This document shows, in pieces, positions 23,297 through 31,742 of a stretch of 47,353 bases of DNA; position 1 is the stretch's first letter, and each line of letters begins with the position of its first letter. The notes below the pieces were generated by a model. That model saw only the letters and a list, made by a program, of their open reading frames with translations. It did not search any database and was not told where the DNA came from. The stretch is taken from NCBI RefSeq assembly GCF_001613305.1, contig NZ_BDCC01000082.1:1-47353 (forward strand), in the 5' to 3' direction. A program made the position numbers and the translations under genes. The DNA is from Nocardia vaccinii NBRC 15922 (lineage in GTDB: Bacteria; Actinomycetota; Actinomycetes; Mycobacteriales; Mycobacteriaceae).

Positions 23297-26151
23297 CTGA
23301 TGGCGATCTGCACGCGTGAGGTGAAATCGAGTTTGGCCAGAATGCTCGACACATGTGTCTGCACCGTCCGCCGGGACAGCAGCATCTGCGCGGCGATCTG
23401 TGAATTCGACAAACCCTCGGTGACGAAATCGGCGACCCGGCGTTCGGTGGGAGTCAGTGCGGCCCAACCGGATTTCGGCCGGTTGCGCGGGCCGCGACGG
23501 CCGTGCCGCAGCCCCAGGCCGCGCAACCGGGCATCCGCGCGGGCGACGGCCCACCGGGCGTCCATGCCGGCGTACAGTTCGACCGCCGAATCCGACGCCG
23601 AGCGCGCGGCATCGGTGCGGCCCGCCTGCGCGTACACCGCGGCCAGATTCTCATAGGCGTGCGCGGTGTAGAACGGCCGCCCGGCCGTGCCGAACAGGTC
23701 GGCCGATTCGGCGAGCAGGGCCGGATCCTGTTGCGCCAGACCGGTACACAGCAACGCCGTCGCATGCCGGGAATTGGTCGCGATTCGCTCGTCGGACCGC
23801 TGCGCGGCGTCCGCGATCGACCGCAGATCCGCCATGCGCTCGGTGATCGCCGCCAGCCGGGCCATCTCCGGGTAGATGTGGTAGAGCGTGATCTCGGTCC
23901 ACGGCGACTCGACCCGCGCGCAGGTGGCCAGCAGCAGATCCAGCGCCTCGCCGGGGCGCCTATCGCGCTCGAGGGCCACCGCCCGAGCCCAGGCGCGCAC
24001 GTGCAGACCGGTGCGACCGGCGATGTCGTCGATCAGCGGCGGTATGGAATCCGGTGTGCCGGTGAAGGTTCCCCGGTAGACACCGATCAAGGCGGTCAGG
24101 CTCGGCGCGACGCGCCCATAGCCGAACACGTCCGCGGTGTTGTGACATCGCTCCAGCGTGACCAGAGCGTCGTCCCAGCGGCCGCTGGTGAAATGCAGTT
24201 TGCTCAGCGCCAGCAGATTCGCGGTCTGCATCGCGCCGCCGCTGCGCTCCTCGTAATCGACTGTGGTGGTGAGGATTTCCTCGGCACGCTCGGGTCGGTC
24301 GAGTTCCATCAGGCACTGGCCGCTGACCAGGTACGGATTGAAGTGCCCGAATGTGCTGCGGCCCTGGCTCAGCGCCTCGTACTGCCGGATCAGGTTGTCG
24401 CCCAGTTCGATACATTCCTCGAGGCGGCCCTGGTAGTACCGGACCAGCCCGAGCGAGAACTGCGCCATGCCGATCGCGACCGGATCCGCGAGTTCGAAGC
24501 CCAGGGTCCGGGCGCGATCGGCGGCCCGCTCCGCGTCGTCGAGCCGATCCAGCAGATGCGAGACCACGGCCAGCACGCCCTGGTGGCGCGCCTCGCGGAT
24601 CGGCGGCGCGCCCTCGCGTACGGCTGTTGTCGAAACATCGTGCGCGGCAGCGACTTTCCCCTGCGCAAGACATGCCTGGGAGAGCAGCCACAGGAAATCC
24701 CCGCGTCGGCGTTCCCCGGGTTCGGGGAGTCGTTCCAGGGCCTCGCGCGCCGCGCGTTCGGCCTCGGCCGCGCGCCCGCTCCACAGCAGGGCGCGCACCA
24801 GCAGCAGTCGCAGCCGATTCGTGGCGGGTGCCTGCGGATCGGAGGTGATGGCCGTGCTCAGCAGTCGTACCGCGCTCTCGGGTGCGCAGATCATCAGCCG
24901 GTTGGCCGAGGCGAGCAGCCAATCGGTACTCGGCGAATCCAGCTTCACCCCGGCCGAAATCAGATATCCCGCAATGCGTTCGATCGGCCCCTCCGCGGTT
25001 ATCAGGGTCTGCGCGGCATGCCATTGCAGACTGGACCGGGTGGCCCCGGGCACCTGATCGGCGAACACCCGGCGGATCAGATCGTGCCGGAAGACCAGAC
25101 CGGTGCGCCCGGAGATCAGCACCCCGACATCGGTTGCCACGGCCACGATCTCATCGATCTCCTCGGCCTCGGCCCCCAGCACGCTGGTGAGCTCGCCTGC
25201 CTCGACGCCCGAGCCCAGGGCAGCCGCGAGCGAGAGCACCCGTTGCGCGTTCGTCGGCAGATAGTCCAGCCGGCGCAGGATGGCCTCGGTCAGTGAGATC
25301 GGAAGGCGCGGATCGGTTCGTCCGCCGGGCGCGCCCGCGGCGAGGTCCACCGTTCCGTCGTCGGCGGTCGTCAGCTGTCCGGCCTGTCGCAGTCCGGCCA
25401 CCAATTCGGTTATGAACAAGGGATTTCCGGCCGCCCAGGTGAGTGCGCGCGCCAGCCCGGGGCCGACCGGTGCGCCCAGGACGCTCGCGGCGAGTTCCGC
25501 GCCGTCCGGTTCGTCCAGCGGTTCGAGTCGCACATGGGCCGCGCCCGCCGCGGTGACTCGCCCGATGACATCGGTCACCGTGCCCTCGCGCGGTAGCGGG
25601 CGCACCGCGAGCACGATCAGCAGCGGCAGCTCGTCGATCAGTTCGGCGAGACGCTCCAGCGTGCGCAGGGTGGCCGGATCCGCCCAGTGCGCATCGTCCA
25701 CGACGACCGCGACCGGACCTGTGGCGCAGAGCCGTTCGACGATCTCGGCGAAGGTGTCGATCACCGAGTTCTCCCAGCCGATCGCATCGCCCGCGGCCGT
25801 GGTCTCCCCGCGCAGCAGCGCGCGCGAGCGGTCGATCAGCTCCGCCGGGACCTCTTCGGCGAACCAGTCGGCGGCCGACCAGGTCCGTGTCGCGGCGAAC
25901 GGCGTGCGCATCTCCAGTTCGCTGGCGGCGCAGGCCAATACCCGCATGTGCACCTGGCCCGCCGAGCCGAGGATCTGCTCGAGCACCGAGGTCTTGCCGC
26001 TCCCGGGCTCACCATCGATGATCAGCACGCCGCCGCGTCCGACGACCGTCTGCGCGAGCCGCTCGGCAACGACGATCAGCTCGCGTTCGCGGCCGACCAG
26101 GCGACGATCGTGCGTGTCGACCTCGCCGGCACCGTGGGAAACGTCCGACAT
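23260..26151 (-). CDS. LAL-type LuxR regulator with AAA/NTPase domain (full length)
   Basis: The 963-residue protein has an N-terminal ATPase (Walker A DGEPGSGKT around residues 45-54; Walker B VAVVVDDAHWAD), a long TPR-like middle with arrays such as LDDAERAADRARTLGF and a C-terminal LuxR helix-turn-helix (SNSQIAAQMLLSRRTVQTHV). Length and order are those of MalT-like LAL regulators. ATG 26151 has GGAG 6 bases upstream; the open frame begins further upstream without support. Its C-terminus is clearly paralogous to that of the LAL protein at 10289-12001. Operator E lies 160 bases before its start, in the shared divergent region. Confidence 0.9.
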   Translation of the reverse strand: MSDVSHGAGEVDTHDRRLVGRERELIVVAERLAQTVVGRGGVLIIDGEPGSGKTSVLEQILGSAGQVHMRVLACAASELEMRTPFAATRTWSAADWFAEEVPAELIDRSRALLRGETTAAGDAIGWENSVIDTFAEIVERLCATGPVAVVVDDAHWADPATLRTLERLAELIDELPLLIVLAVRPLPREGTVTDVIGRVTAAGAAHVRLEPLDEPDGAELAASVLGAPVGPGLARALTWAAGNPLFITELVAGLRQAGQLTTADDGTVDLAAGAPGGRTDPRLPISLTEAILRRLDYLPTNAQRVLSLAAALGSGVEAGELTSVLGAEAEEIDEIVAVATDVGVLISGRTGLVFRHDLIRRVFADQVPGATRSSLQWHAAQTLITAEGPIERIAGYLISAGVKLDSPSTDWLLASANRLMICAPESAVRLLSTAITSDPQAPATNRLRLLLVRALLWSGRAAEAERAAREALERLPEPGERRRGDFLWLLSQACLAQGKVAAAHDVSTTAVREGAPPIREARHQGVLAVVSHLLDRLDDAERAADRARTLGFELADPVAIGMAQFSLGLVRYYQGRLEECIELGDNLIRQYEALSQGRSTFGHFNPYLVSGQCLMELDRPERAEEILTTTVDYEERSGGAMQTANLLALSKLHFTSGRWDDALVTLERCHNTADVFGYGRVAPSLTALIGVYRGTFTGTPDSIPPLIDDIAGRTGLHVRAWARAVALERDRRPGEALDLLLATCARVESPWTEITLYHIYPEMARLAAITERMADLRSIADAAQRSDERIATNSRHATALLCTGLAQQDPALLAESADLFGTAGRPFYTAHAYENLAAVYAQAGRTDAARSASDSAVELYAGMDARWAVARADARLRGLGLRHGRRGPRNRPKSGWAALTPTERRVADFVTEGLSNSQIAAQMLLSRRTVQTHVSSILAKLDFTSRVQIAISHANGTRPQEAR

Positions 26152-26312
26152 ACCAACTCCAGCTCCTGCCAGGCGCTCGATATTACTCACCGGCGATCCG
26201 CGCGCCGAACATTCGGTCACTGTTCACTTTTCGTGAACGAAGTGTCGCATTTGCCCGAGTCGGCGTGCCGCCGCGGGCTCCCCTACTTCCCAGTCGTGAG
26301 AATTCCGCAAAT

Positions 26313-26338
26313 AATGTGCCGTTGAATAACGGTACATT
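26313..26338 (+). promoter_or_regulatory. MerR-type operator E and promoter
   Basis: AATGTGCCG (26313-26321), 8-base spacer and CGGTACATT (26330-26338). TTGAAT at 26322-26327 is followed after 19 bases by TGATGA (26347-26352), inside a GTGATGAG that corresponds to GTGATAAG of operator D. It lies between the LAL gene and the secreted-protein gene. Confidence 0.68.
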
Positions 26339-26418
26339 ATCCCCCGTGATGAGTCCCGGAAGTGTCGTCGGGAGACCGGCGTCCGGGCAGCAGCGACCCG
26401 CACATGAAAGAAGCGGTA

Positions 26419-26961
26419 ATGAGCAGAATCAACGGACCTGTGTCCCAGCGGTTCCGGGTAGCCATCCGGGCGGCCCTGTGTGCCCTGGCCGCGATCACCG
26501 CGACCGGACTCGGCGCGGCGAGTGTCCCCGCGGCGCACGCGGACGCCACGGGTATGCCGTGCCTGTGGGCGGGCAACAGCTACCGGCAGGGGCAGGTGGT
26601 GTACGCGGGAGGTTTCGCGTTCAGCTGTCATATGGACGCGTTCGGCGTGGCGCACTGGAACAAGGACGGCGCGTCGGGGCATCACAGCACCGTGTCCAAT
26701 CCGGGCGCGACCGGCAATCCCGCCGGTAGCTTCAGCCCCGGCGCCTGGCAGCCCGGCACCTCCTACAACGACTACTGCGTCGGCAATCAGCTGATCGAGG
26801 GCAGTGCCGACATCTATACCGCGGTCACCGACAACAGCGGTCTGTTCGTGTACTGGCGATCGGTCGGCCCGATTTCCTGGTGGAACTTCGACTCCGGCGT
26901 GCGGCCGCCGTCGGCGAGCTGGCGGTCGTCGAGTCTGTGTCAGGACGGCGTGCTGACCTGA
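26419..26961 (+). CDS. Secreted Cys- and Trp-containing protein of unknown function
   Basis: The 180-residue protein has a signal peptide (FRVAIRAALCALAAITATGL, cleavage near AHA-DAT). The mature part has four cysteines, which may form two disulfides, and many aromatic residues: CLWAGNSYRQGQVVYAGGFA and CHMDAFGVAHWNKDG. The spaced Trp/Tyr/Gly pattern faintly recalls small carbohydrate-binding modules, but I do not claim a family. ATG 26419 is chosen because GAAAGAAG lies upstream; ATG 26404 is an alternative. It is driven by the operator E promoter. Confidence 0.75.
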   Translation: MSRINGPVSQRFRVAIRAALCALAAITATGLGAASVPAAHADATGMPCLWAGNSYRQGQVVYAGGFAFSCHMDAFGVAHWNKDGASGHHSTVSNPGATGNPAGSFSPGAWQPGTSYNDYCVGNQLIEGSADIYTAVTDNSGLFVYWRSVGPISWWNFDSGVRPPSASWRSSSLCQDGVLT

Positions 26962-27153
26962 TCCCGGCGTGCTCGCGCCACCTTCGCAGGTCGCGCCGGA
27001 GCCGCGACGTCACGAGTCTGCACAGCCCAGCCACAGGTTGGGCACAGTGCACTGATAGCGCATCATCGTCTACTGGATCGGCCGCCGGCACGGTTCGGCG
27101 GCGATTTCGACAGGTGCACGACATCAAGACATGACGACGGAAAGGCTCCGCAT

Positions 27154-28113
27154 ATGGCCCGGGATCTGACGCAGCTGGAAATTCTCACCGAACTCGAGCC
27201 CGTCGCCGAGCAGAACGTCAACAGGCATCTGTCGATCGCCAAGGAGTGGCATCCGCACGACTACGTGCCGTGGGACGCCGGGCGCAACTTCGCGGCGATG
27301 GGAGGAGACGACTGGGATCCGTCCCAGTCGTCACTGGGTGAGGTCGCCAAGGCGGCGATGATCACCAATCTGCTCACCGAGGACAATCTGCCCTCCTACC
27401 ACCGCGAGATCGCCGAGAACTTCTCGATGGACGGCGCGTGGGGCACCTGGGTGGGTCGCTGGACCGCGGAGGAGAATCGGCACGGCATCGTCATCCGGGA
27501 CTATCTGGTGGTGACCCGGGCGGTGGATCCGGTTGCGCTGGAACGGGATCGGATGGTCCACATGACCAATGGCGCGCAGTCCCCGGACGACTGGGGCGGA
27601 TTCCTGGAGAACGTCGCCTATGTGACGTTCCAGGAGCTGGCGACCCGCGTCTCGCACCGCAACACCGGCCGGGCCTGCGACGATCCGATCGCCGACCGGA
27701 TGTTGCAGCGCATCGCCACGGACGAGAACCTGCACATGATCTTCTACCGCAACCTGTGCGCGGCCGGACTGGATCTGGTACCGGATCAGCAGATCGAGGC
27801 GATCGCCCGGATCGTGACGAATTTCGTCATGCCCGGATACGGCATGCCCAATTTCCGCCGCAACGGCGTGATCATGGCCAAGCACGGCATCTACGATCTG
27901 CGCCAACATCTCGAGGAGGTCGTGCGGCCGGTGCTGAAGATCTGGGATGTGTTCGGCCGCAACGACTTCGGTCCGCGCGGTGAGCGCGCCCGGGACGAGC
28001 TGGCCGCATTCCTGGAGAAATTGGACCGCGACGCCACCAAATTCGAGGAGCAGCGGGACCGGCTGCTGGCCCGCGAGGCCGCGCGCGCGACCCGGGAGCG
28101 GGCCACCGTCTAA
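27154..28113 (+). CDS. desA: Acyl-[acyl-carrier-protein] desaturase, DesA type
   Basis: The 319-residue soluble ferritin-like enzyme introduces a double bond into ACP-bound fatty acyl chains using O2. Diiron ligands are visible in the standard order: E76 in TEDNLP, E107 and H110 in EENRH, E161 in FQELATRVSH, and E191 and H194 in DENLH. The length fits mycobacterial DesA1/DesA2 (about 275-340 residues). GGAAAGG lies about 8 bases before the ATG. In this group such enzymes serve membrane or mycolic-acid lipid synthesis. Its stop overlaps the end of the histidine-kinase gene by 4 bases, tail to tail. Confidence 0.93.
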   Translation: MARDLTQLEILTELEPVAEQNVNRHLSIAKEWHPHDYVPWDAGRNFAAMGGDDWDPSQSSLGEVAKAAMITNLLTEDNLPSYHREIAENFSMDGAWGTWVGRWTAEENRHGIVIRDYLVVTRAVDPVALERDRMVHMTNGAQSPDDWGGFLENVAYVTFQELATRVSHRNTGRACDDPIADRMLQRIATDENLHMIFYRNLCAAGLDLVPDQQIEAIARIVTNFVMPGYGMPNFRRNGVIMAKHGIYDLRQHLEEVVRPVLKIWDVFGRNDFGPRGERARDELAAFLEKLDRDATKFEEQRDRLLAREAARATRERATV

Positions 28114-29708
28114 CCGTCGTCCGGCGAGCCGCTCGCGCCCGGCAGATGCACGGTGAACACCGTCTCGCCGGGCTCGCTGGTCACCGTGATGTCGCCGCCG
28201 TGTGCCCGCACGACGGCGCTGGCGATGGCCAGGCCCAGCCCGGTACTGCCGGTGTGGCGCGAACGCGAGGAATCACCGCGGGCGAAACGTTCGAAGATCT
28301 CCGGCACCAGCTCCGGCGGGATGCCGGGTCCGGTGTCACGCACCCGCCACCGCACGCCGCCCGCGCCGTCCGATTCCAGCGAGGTGGTCACCACGGTGCC
28401 GGGGCCGGTGTGCACGCGGGCGTTGGTCAGCAGATTGGCCAGCACCTGATGCAGGCGCGCGGCGTCGCCGGTGATCTCGACCGGTTCGTCGGGCAGGTCC
28501 AGATCCCACTGGTGATCGGCCCCGGCGATATGGGCGTCGTTGACCGCGTCGACGGTGATCTGGGTGAGATCGACCGGTTCGTGCTCGAGCGGGCGCCCCG
28601 AATCCAGTCGCGCCAGCAGCAGCAGATCCTCCACCAGACCCGACATCCGGTTGGCCGCGGCGTCCACCCGGCCCATCGCGTCGGCGACGGCCGCGGGCAC
28701 CGCGTCGCTGTCGCGCCGGGCCAGTTCGGTATAGCCGCGGATGGCGGCCAGCGGGGTGCGCAGTTCGTGACTGGCGTCGGCGACGAACCGGCGTACGCGC
28801 GTCTCGCTGGCGTAGCGAGCCGACAGCGCGCCGGTGATGTTGTCCAGCATGCGATTCACCGCCGCGCCGAGCCTGCCGACCTCGGTTCGCGGATCGGCGT
28901 CCTCGGCCGGAACCCGCACGGGCAGTTCGACTTCGCCGCTATCCAGCGGCAGATCCGCGACCCGGTAGGCGGTCGCCGCGACCCGGTCCAGCGGCGCCAG
29001 CGCGCGGCGAATCAGCGTGATACCCACCGTGATCGCGATCAACAGCACGATCGCGGCCACAACCAGCAGCACCACCAGCACCCGTAGCAGCGTCGCGTCG
29101 ACCGGCGCCATGGACAGTCCCGTCAGAACGATCTGGCCGTCCTCGGATCCGGGCTCGGCCACCACTCGGTACCGCCCCAGACCGTCCAGGCTCATGGTCC
29201 GCGGGTTGCCGTTGGCGGCGACCCCGGCGAGCCGGCGTTCGGCTGCGTCGCTCAGCGCGGTCCGATTGCCGTCCGAACCGAGCTTGCCGACCGCGGTGAT
29301 CGTGCGGCCCTCGATGATCGCCCCGATCTCGTCGGGTGGCACCCCGGGCCGGGACAGGAATTCCGGGCCGGGGCCGCTGGTCGGCGTGGGCGGCGTGCCC
29401 TGCGGCCTCGGCCCGGACGGCGGGGCCGTCGAATCCGCGCCCGGTGGCGGTGGAATCGAATCCGAATCGGGCGGGGGTGGCCCGAAGAAGTGCGGCGGTC
29501 CGCTGACGGCCATCTGGGCGCGGTTCTGCGCACCCGCCAGCTGGCCGTCCAACTGGTCCACCAGGAACTGTTGCAGCGCGAGTTCGGTAGCCACCCCGAT
29601 GCCGATCACCACCGTCACCAACAGCAGCAACTGCCCGGCCAGCAGCCGCGCCCGCAAGGACCAGGGGCGCGGACCGGCCGTTCGGCCGGAGGGGGCGGCG
29701 GTGATCAC
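28110..29708 (-). CDS. Two-component sensor histidine kinase (orphan)
   Basis: From GTG 29708 the protein has 532 residues. A first membrane helix (LLAGQLLLLVTVVIGIGVA) is followed by an external domain with a long Pro/Gly/Ser-rich insert (PPPDSDSIPPPPG-like), a second helix (VLVVLLVVAAIVLLIAITVG), HAMP, HisKA with the phosphorylated His in DASHELRTPLAAIRGY, and HATPase with N box, DTGPGIP and GLGLAIASAVV. The frame is open to 29819, but that extra sequence looks unlike the family. A GACAAT 7 bases before the GTG suggests a leaderless start. No response regulator gene lies on either side, which is unusual for this TcrY/MprB-like type. Confidence 0.9.
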   Translation of the reverse strand: MITAAPSGRTAGPRPWSLRARLLAGQLLLLVTVVIGIGVATELALQQFLVDQLDGQLAGAQNRAQMAVSGPPHFFGPPPPDSDSIPPPPGADSTAPPSGPRPQGTPPTPTSGPGPEFLSRPGVPPDEIGAIIEGRTITAVGKLGSDGNRTALSDAAERRLAGVAANGNPRTMSLDGLGRYRVVAEPGSEDGQIVLTGLSMAPVDATLLRVLVVLLVVAAIVLLIAITVGITLIRRALAPLDRVAATAYRVADLPLDSGEVELPVRVPAEDADPRTEVGRLGAAVNRMLDNITGALSARYASETRVRRFVADASHELRTPLAAIRGYTELARRDSDAVPAAVADAMGRVDAAANRMSGLVEDLLLLARLDSGRPLEHEPVDLTQITVDAVNDAHIAGADHQWDLDLPDEPVEITGDAARLHQVLANLLTNARVHTGPGTVVTTSLESDGAGGVRWRVRDTGPGIPPELVPEIFERFARGDSSRSRHTGSTGLGLAIASAVVRAHGGDITVTSEPGETVFTVHLPGASGSPDDG

Positions 29709-30135
29709 CGCACGAATTGTCCCATCAGCCTGCGGAGTCGTCGTCCGGTGGTCGACCGTCGCACCCACGACGGCCGCGCAGCGCGCGGAATCCGACGCCG
29801 CGGGACGACCAGCGCACACTTCACCGGGCCCAGGTCTGAACGCCGGGTCTCGATATGTGGCGCCGAGCCGGCTCGACGCCAGAGTGGGGCTCGGTGAGCC
29901 GCGATATCGCTCCCGGCTCGAATCGAATCGACTTCCGCGGCTGCCACGGCCGAGTCACGGACGTGTGACGGACCGCCGGAATTCGATGCGGGGCCGGAGA
30001 ATCGGCGTCGGGCTGGAGTCGCGCTCACTCCTGTGGGGCCGGCGGCTGTGCCCACGCCCCGGACGTGGGACCGGATCGTTCGGGGTCAGCCGTGGGCCGG
30101 GGGAGCCGTTGAACCGCTTCGAACTCGAGCCGTGC
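29709..30135. other. 427-bp region without a recognisable gene
   Basis: This stretch lies between the start of the histidine kinase gene and the end of eda. Open frames here are antisense or composition artefacts of high-GC DNA, and no response regulator signature (acidic pocket, receiver domain) is present. A promoter for the kinase may lie near 29715-29745. Confidence 0.5.
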
Positions 30136-30750
30136 TCACTCCCGCCGGGCCGTGGTCGCCGCGGCCCGGTCTCGGATACCGGGCCAGTCGGCGGCGGCTA
30201 GTGCGGCGGCGGGGGTGAGCCACGATCCGCCGACGCAGCCGACGTTGGGCAGCGCCAGGTAGTCGCGGGCGGTGGCGGGGGTGATCCCGCCGGTCGGGCA
30301 GAAACGGGCCTGGGGCAGGGGACCGGCGAAGGCGCGCAGAGCCGTTGTGCCACCGGAGGATTCGGCGGGGAAGAATTTCATCTCGGTGATGCCGCGTTCC
30401 AGCACGGTGAGGATCTCCGAGATGGTCGCGACGCCGGGCAGATACGGCAGGCCGGTATCGGCGAGGGCATCCAGCAGGTTCGGGGTGGTTCCGGGACTCA
30501 CCAGGAAGCGCGCTCCGGCGGCCACCGCGGCCTCGACCTGTAGCGGGGTGACCAGGGTGCCCGCACCGACGACCATCTCGGGAACCTCGGCCGCGATGGC
30601 CTCGATGGCGGGCAGTGCGGCATTGGTGCGCAGGGTGATCTCGATGATGCCGACGCCGCCGTCGAGCAGCGCGCGGGCCAGGGGGACCGCGCGCTCCGGG
30701 TCGTCCAGAACGACGACGGGGACGACCGGTGCGATATCGAGGATGTTCAT
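30136..30750 (-). CDS. eda: 2-dehydro-3-deoxy-6-phosphogluconate aldolase
   Basis: The 204-residue enzyme cleaves KDPG to pyruvate and glyceraldehyde 3-phosphate in the Entner-Doudoroff pathway. E37 in IIEITLRT and the Schiff-base lysine K125 in EMKFFPAE are present, with CPTGGI near residue 151. The ATG overlaps the glk stop in an ATGA, so translation is coupled. It is the last gene of edd-glk-eda. Confidence 0.95.
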   Translation of the reverse strand: MNILDIAPVVPVVVLDDPERAVPLARALLDGGVGIIEITLRTNAALPAIEAIAAEVPEMVVGAGTLVTPLQVEAAVAAGARFLVSPGTTPNLLDALADTGLPYLPGVATISEILTVLERGITEMKFFPAESSGGTTALRAFAGPLPQARFCPTGGITPATARDYLALPNVGCVGGSWLTPAAALAAADWPGIRDRAAATTARRE

Positions 30751-31742
30751 GCTGGCTCCGGGATCAGTCGGTGCTGTTCGAGCGCCACGGCGGCGCCGCG
30801 CAGCGCGGGTGTGGCGGCCACGATGAGTTCGGTGGACACGGAATCGAGATAGCCTGTGATGGAACGGTTTCCGATGAACCGGGCGCGGAAGTCGCTGTCG
30901 GCGAGGAAATCCACGATTCCGGGCAGGATGCCGCCGCCGAGCAACACTCCGCCGCGCGCCCCGAGGGTCAGCGCGACGTTCCCGGCGAAGGTGCCGAGCA
31001 TTCCGCAGAATATCGAAAGCGCTTCGCGGGCAATGGCATCGGCACCACGCCGCCCCGCCGTGCACACCTGTTCGGGTGGTCCCGCCGCGGGCGCGACCCC
31101 GTGCACGACGCACAGCGCCCGGTACAGCCGTCCGAGACCGGGGCCGGACAGCGCGGTCTCGGCGTCCACGATCGGATGCTGTTCGCGCAGCACTCGCGCG
31201 ACCTGCATCTCCTGCTCGGTCTCCACCGGCAGCCCCGCGTGTCCGCCCTCGCCGGGAATCGCGATCCAGCGCTCCCCCAGGCGCATCAGCCCGCTGACGC
31301 CCAGGCCGGTCCCCGGTCCGATCACCGCCATCGGCTCCGCGGCCCACCGCACGCCGCCGCCGATCCGCACGAAGGCCGAATCCGGGAGATCCGGTACGGC
31401 CAGCGCCAGTGCGGTGAAATCGTTGATCAGCTCGAGCCGGCCCAAGCCCAGTCGCATCCGGCTCTCGGAGATCGAGAAATCCCAGTGCGCGTTGGTGAGC
31501 CGGAACCGGTCGCCGCGCACCGGCCCCGCGACGGCGGCGCAGGCCATCGACGGTCGTACCGCGAATGGCATTCGATCGAGGTAATTCTCCACCGCCGCGA
31601 CGAGATCCGGGTAGTCGGCGCAGCGCAGGATGCGAACCTCGAACGGTTCGCCGCCGAGTTCGCCGATCAGACCGAACCGGGCATGGGTGCCACCGATATC
31701 GGCGACCAGCCAAGGTTCGCCGGGGGAGGGGGTGCGCGTCAT
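30747..31742 (-). CDS. glk: Glucokinase
   Basis: The 331-residue protein belongs to the bacterial glucokinase (Glk) family rather than ROK. It shows the phosphate-binding VADIGGTHARFGL at residue ~13, INDFTALALAV, GPGTGLG and EGGHAGLP. It phosphorylates glucose to glucose 6-phosphate, which can feed the Entner-Doudoroff route. It is translationally coupled to both neighbours by 4-base ATGA overlaps with edd and eda. Confidence 0.93.
   Translation of the reverse strand: MTRTPSPGEPWLVADIGGTHARFGLIGELGGEPFEVRILRCADYPDLVAAVENYLDRMPFAVRPSMACAAVAGPVRGDRFRLTNAHWDFSISESRMRLGLGRLELINDFTALALAVPDLPDSAFVRIGGGVRWAAEPMAVIGPGTGLGVSGLMRLGERWIAIPGEGGHAGLPVETEQEMQVARVLREQHPIVDAETALSGPGLGRLYRALCVVHGVAPAAGPPEQVCTAGRRGADAIAREALSIFCGMLGTFAGNVALTLGARGGVLLGGGILPGIVDFLADSDFRARFIGNRSITGYLDSVSTELIVAATPALRGAAVALEQHRLIPEPA

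Noticed and set aside
29017..30201. A 394-codon plus-strand frame opposite the histidine kinase
   Set aside because: It is antisense to conserved kinase sequence and of low-complexity Pro/Ser/Arg composition.
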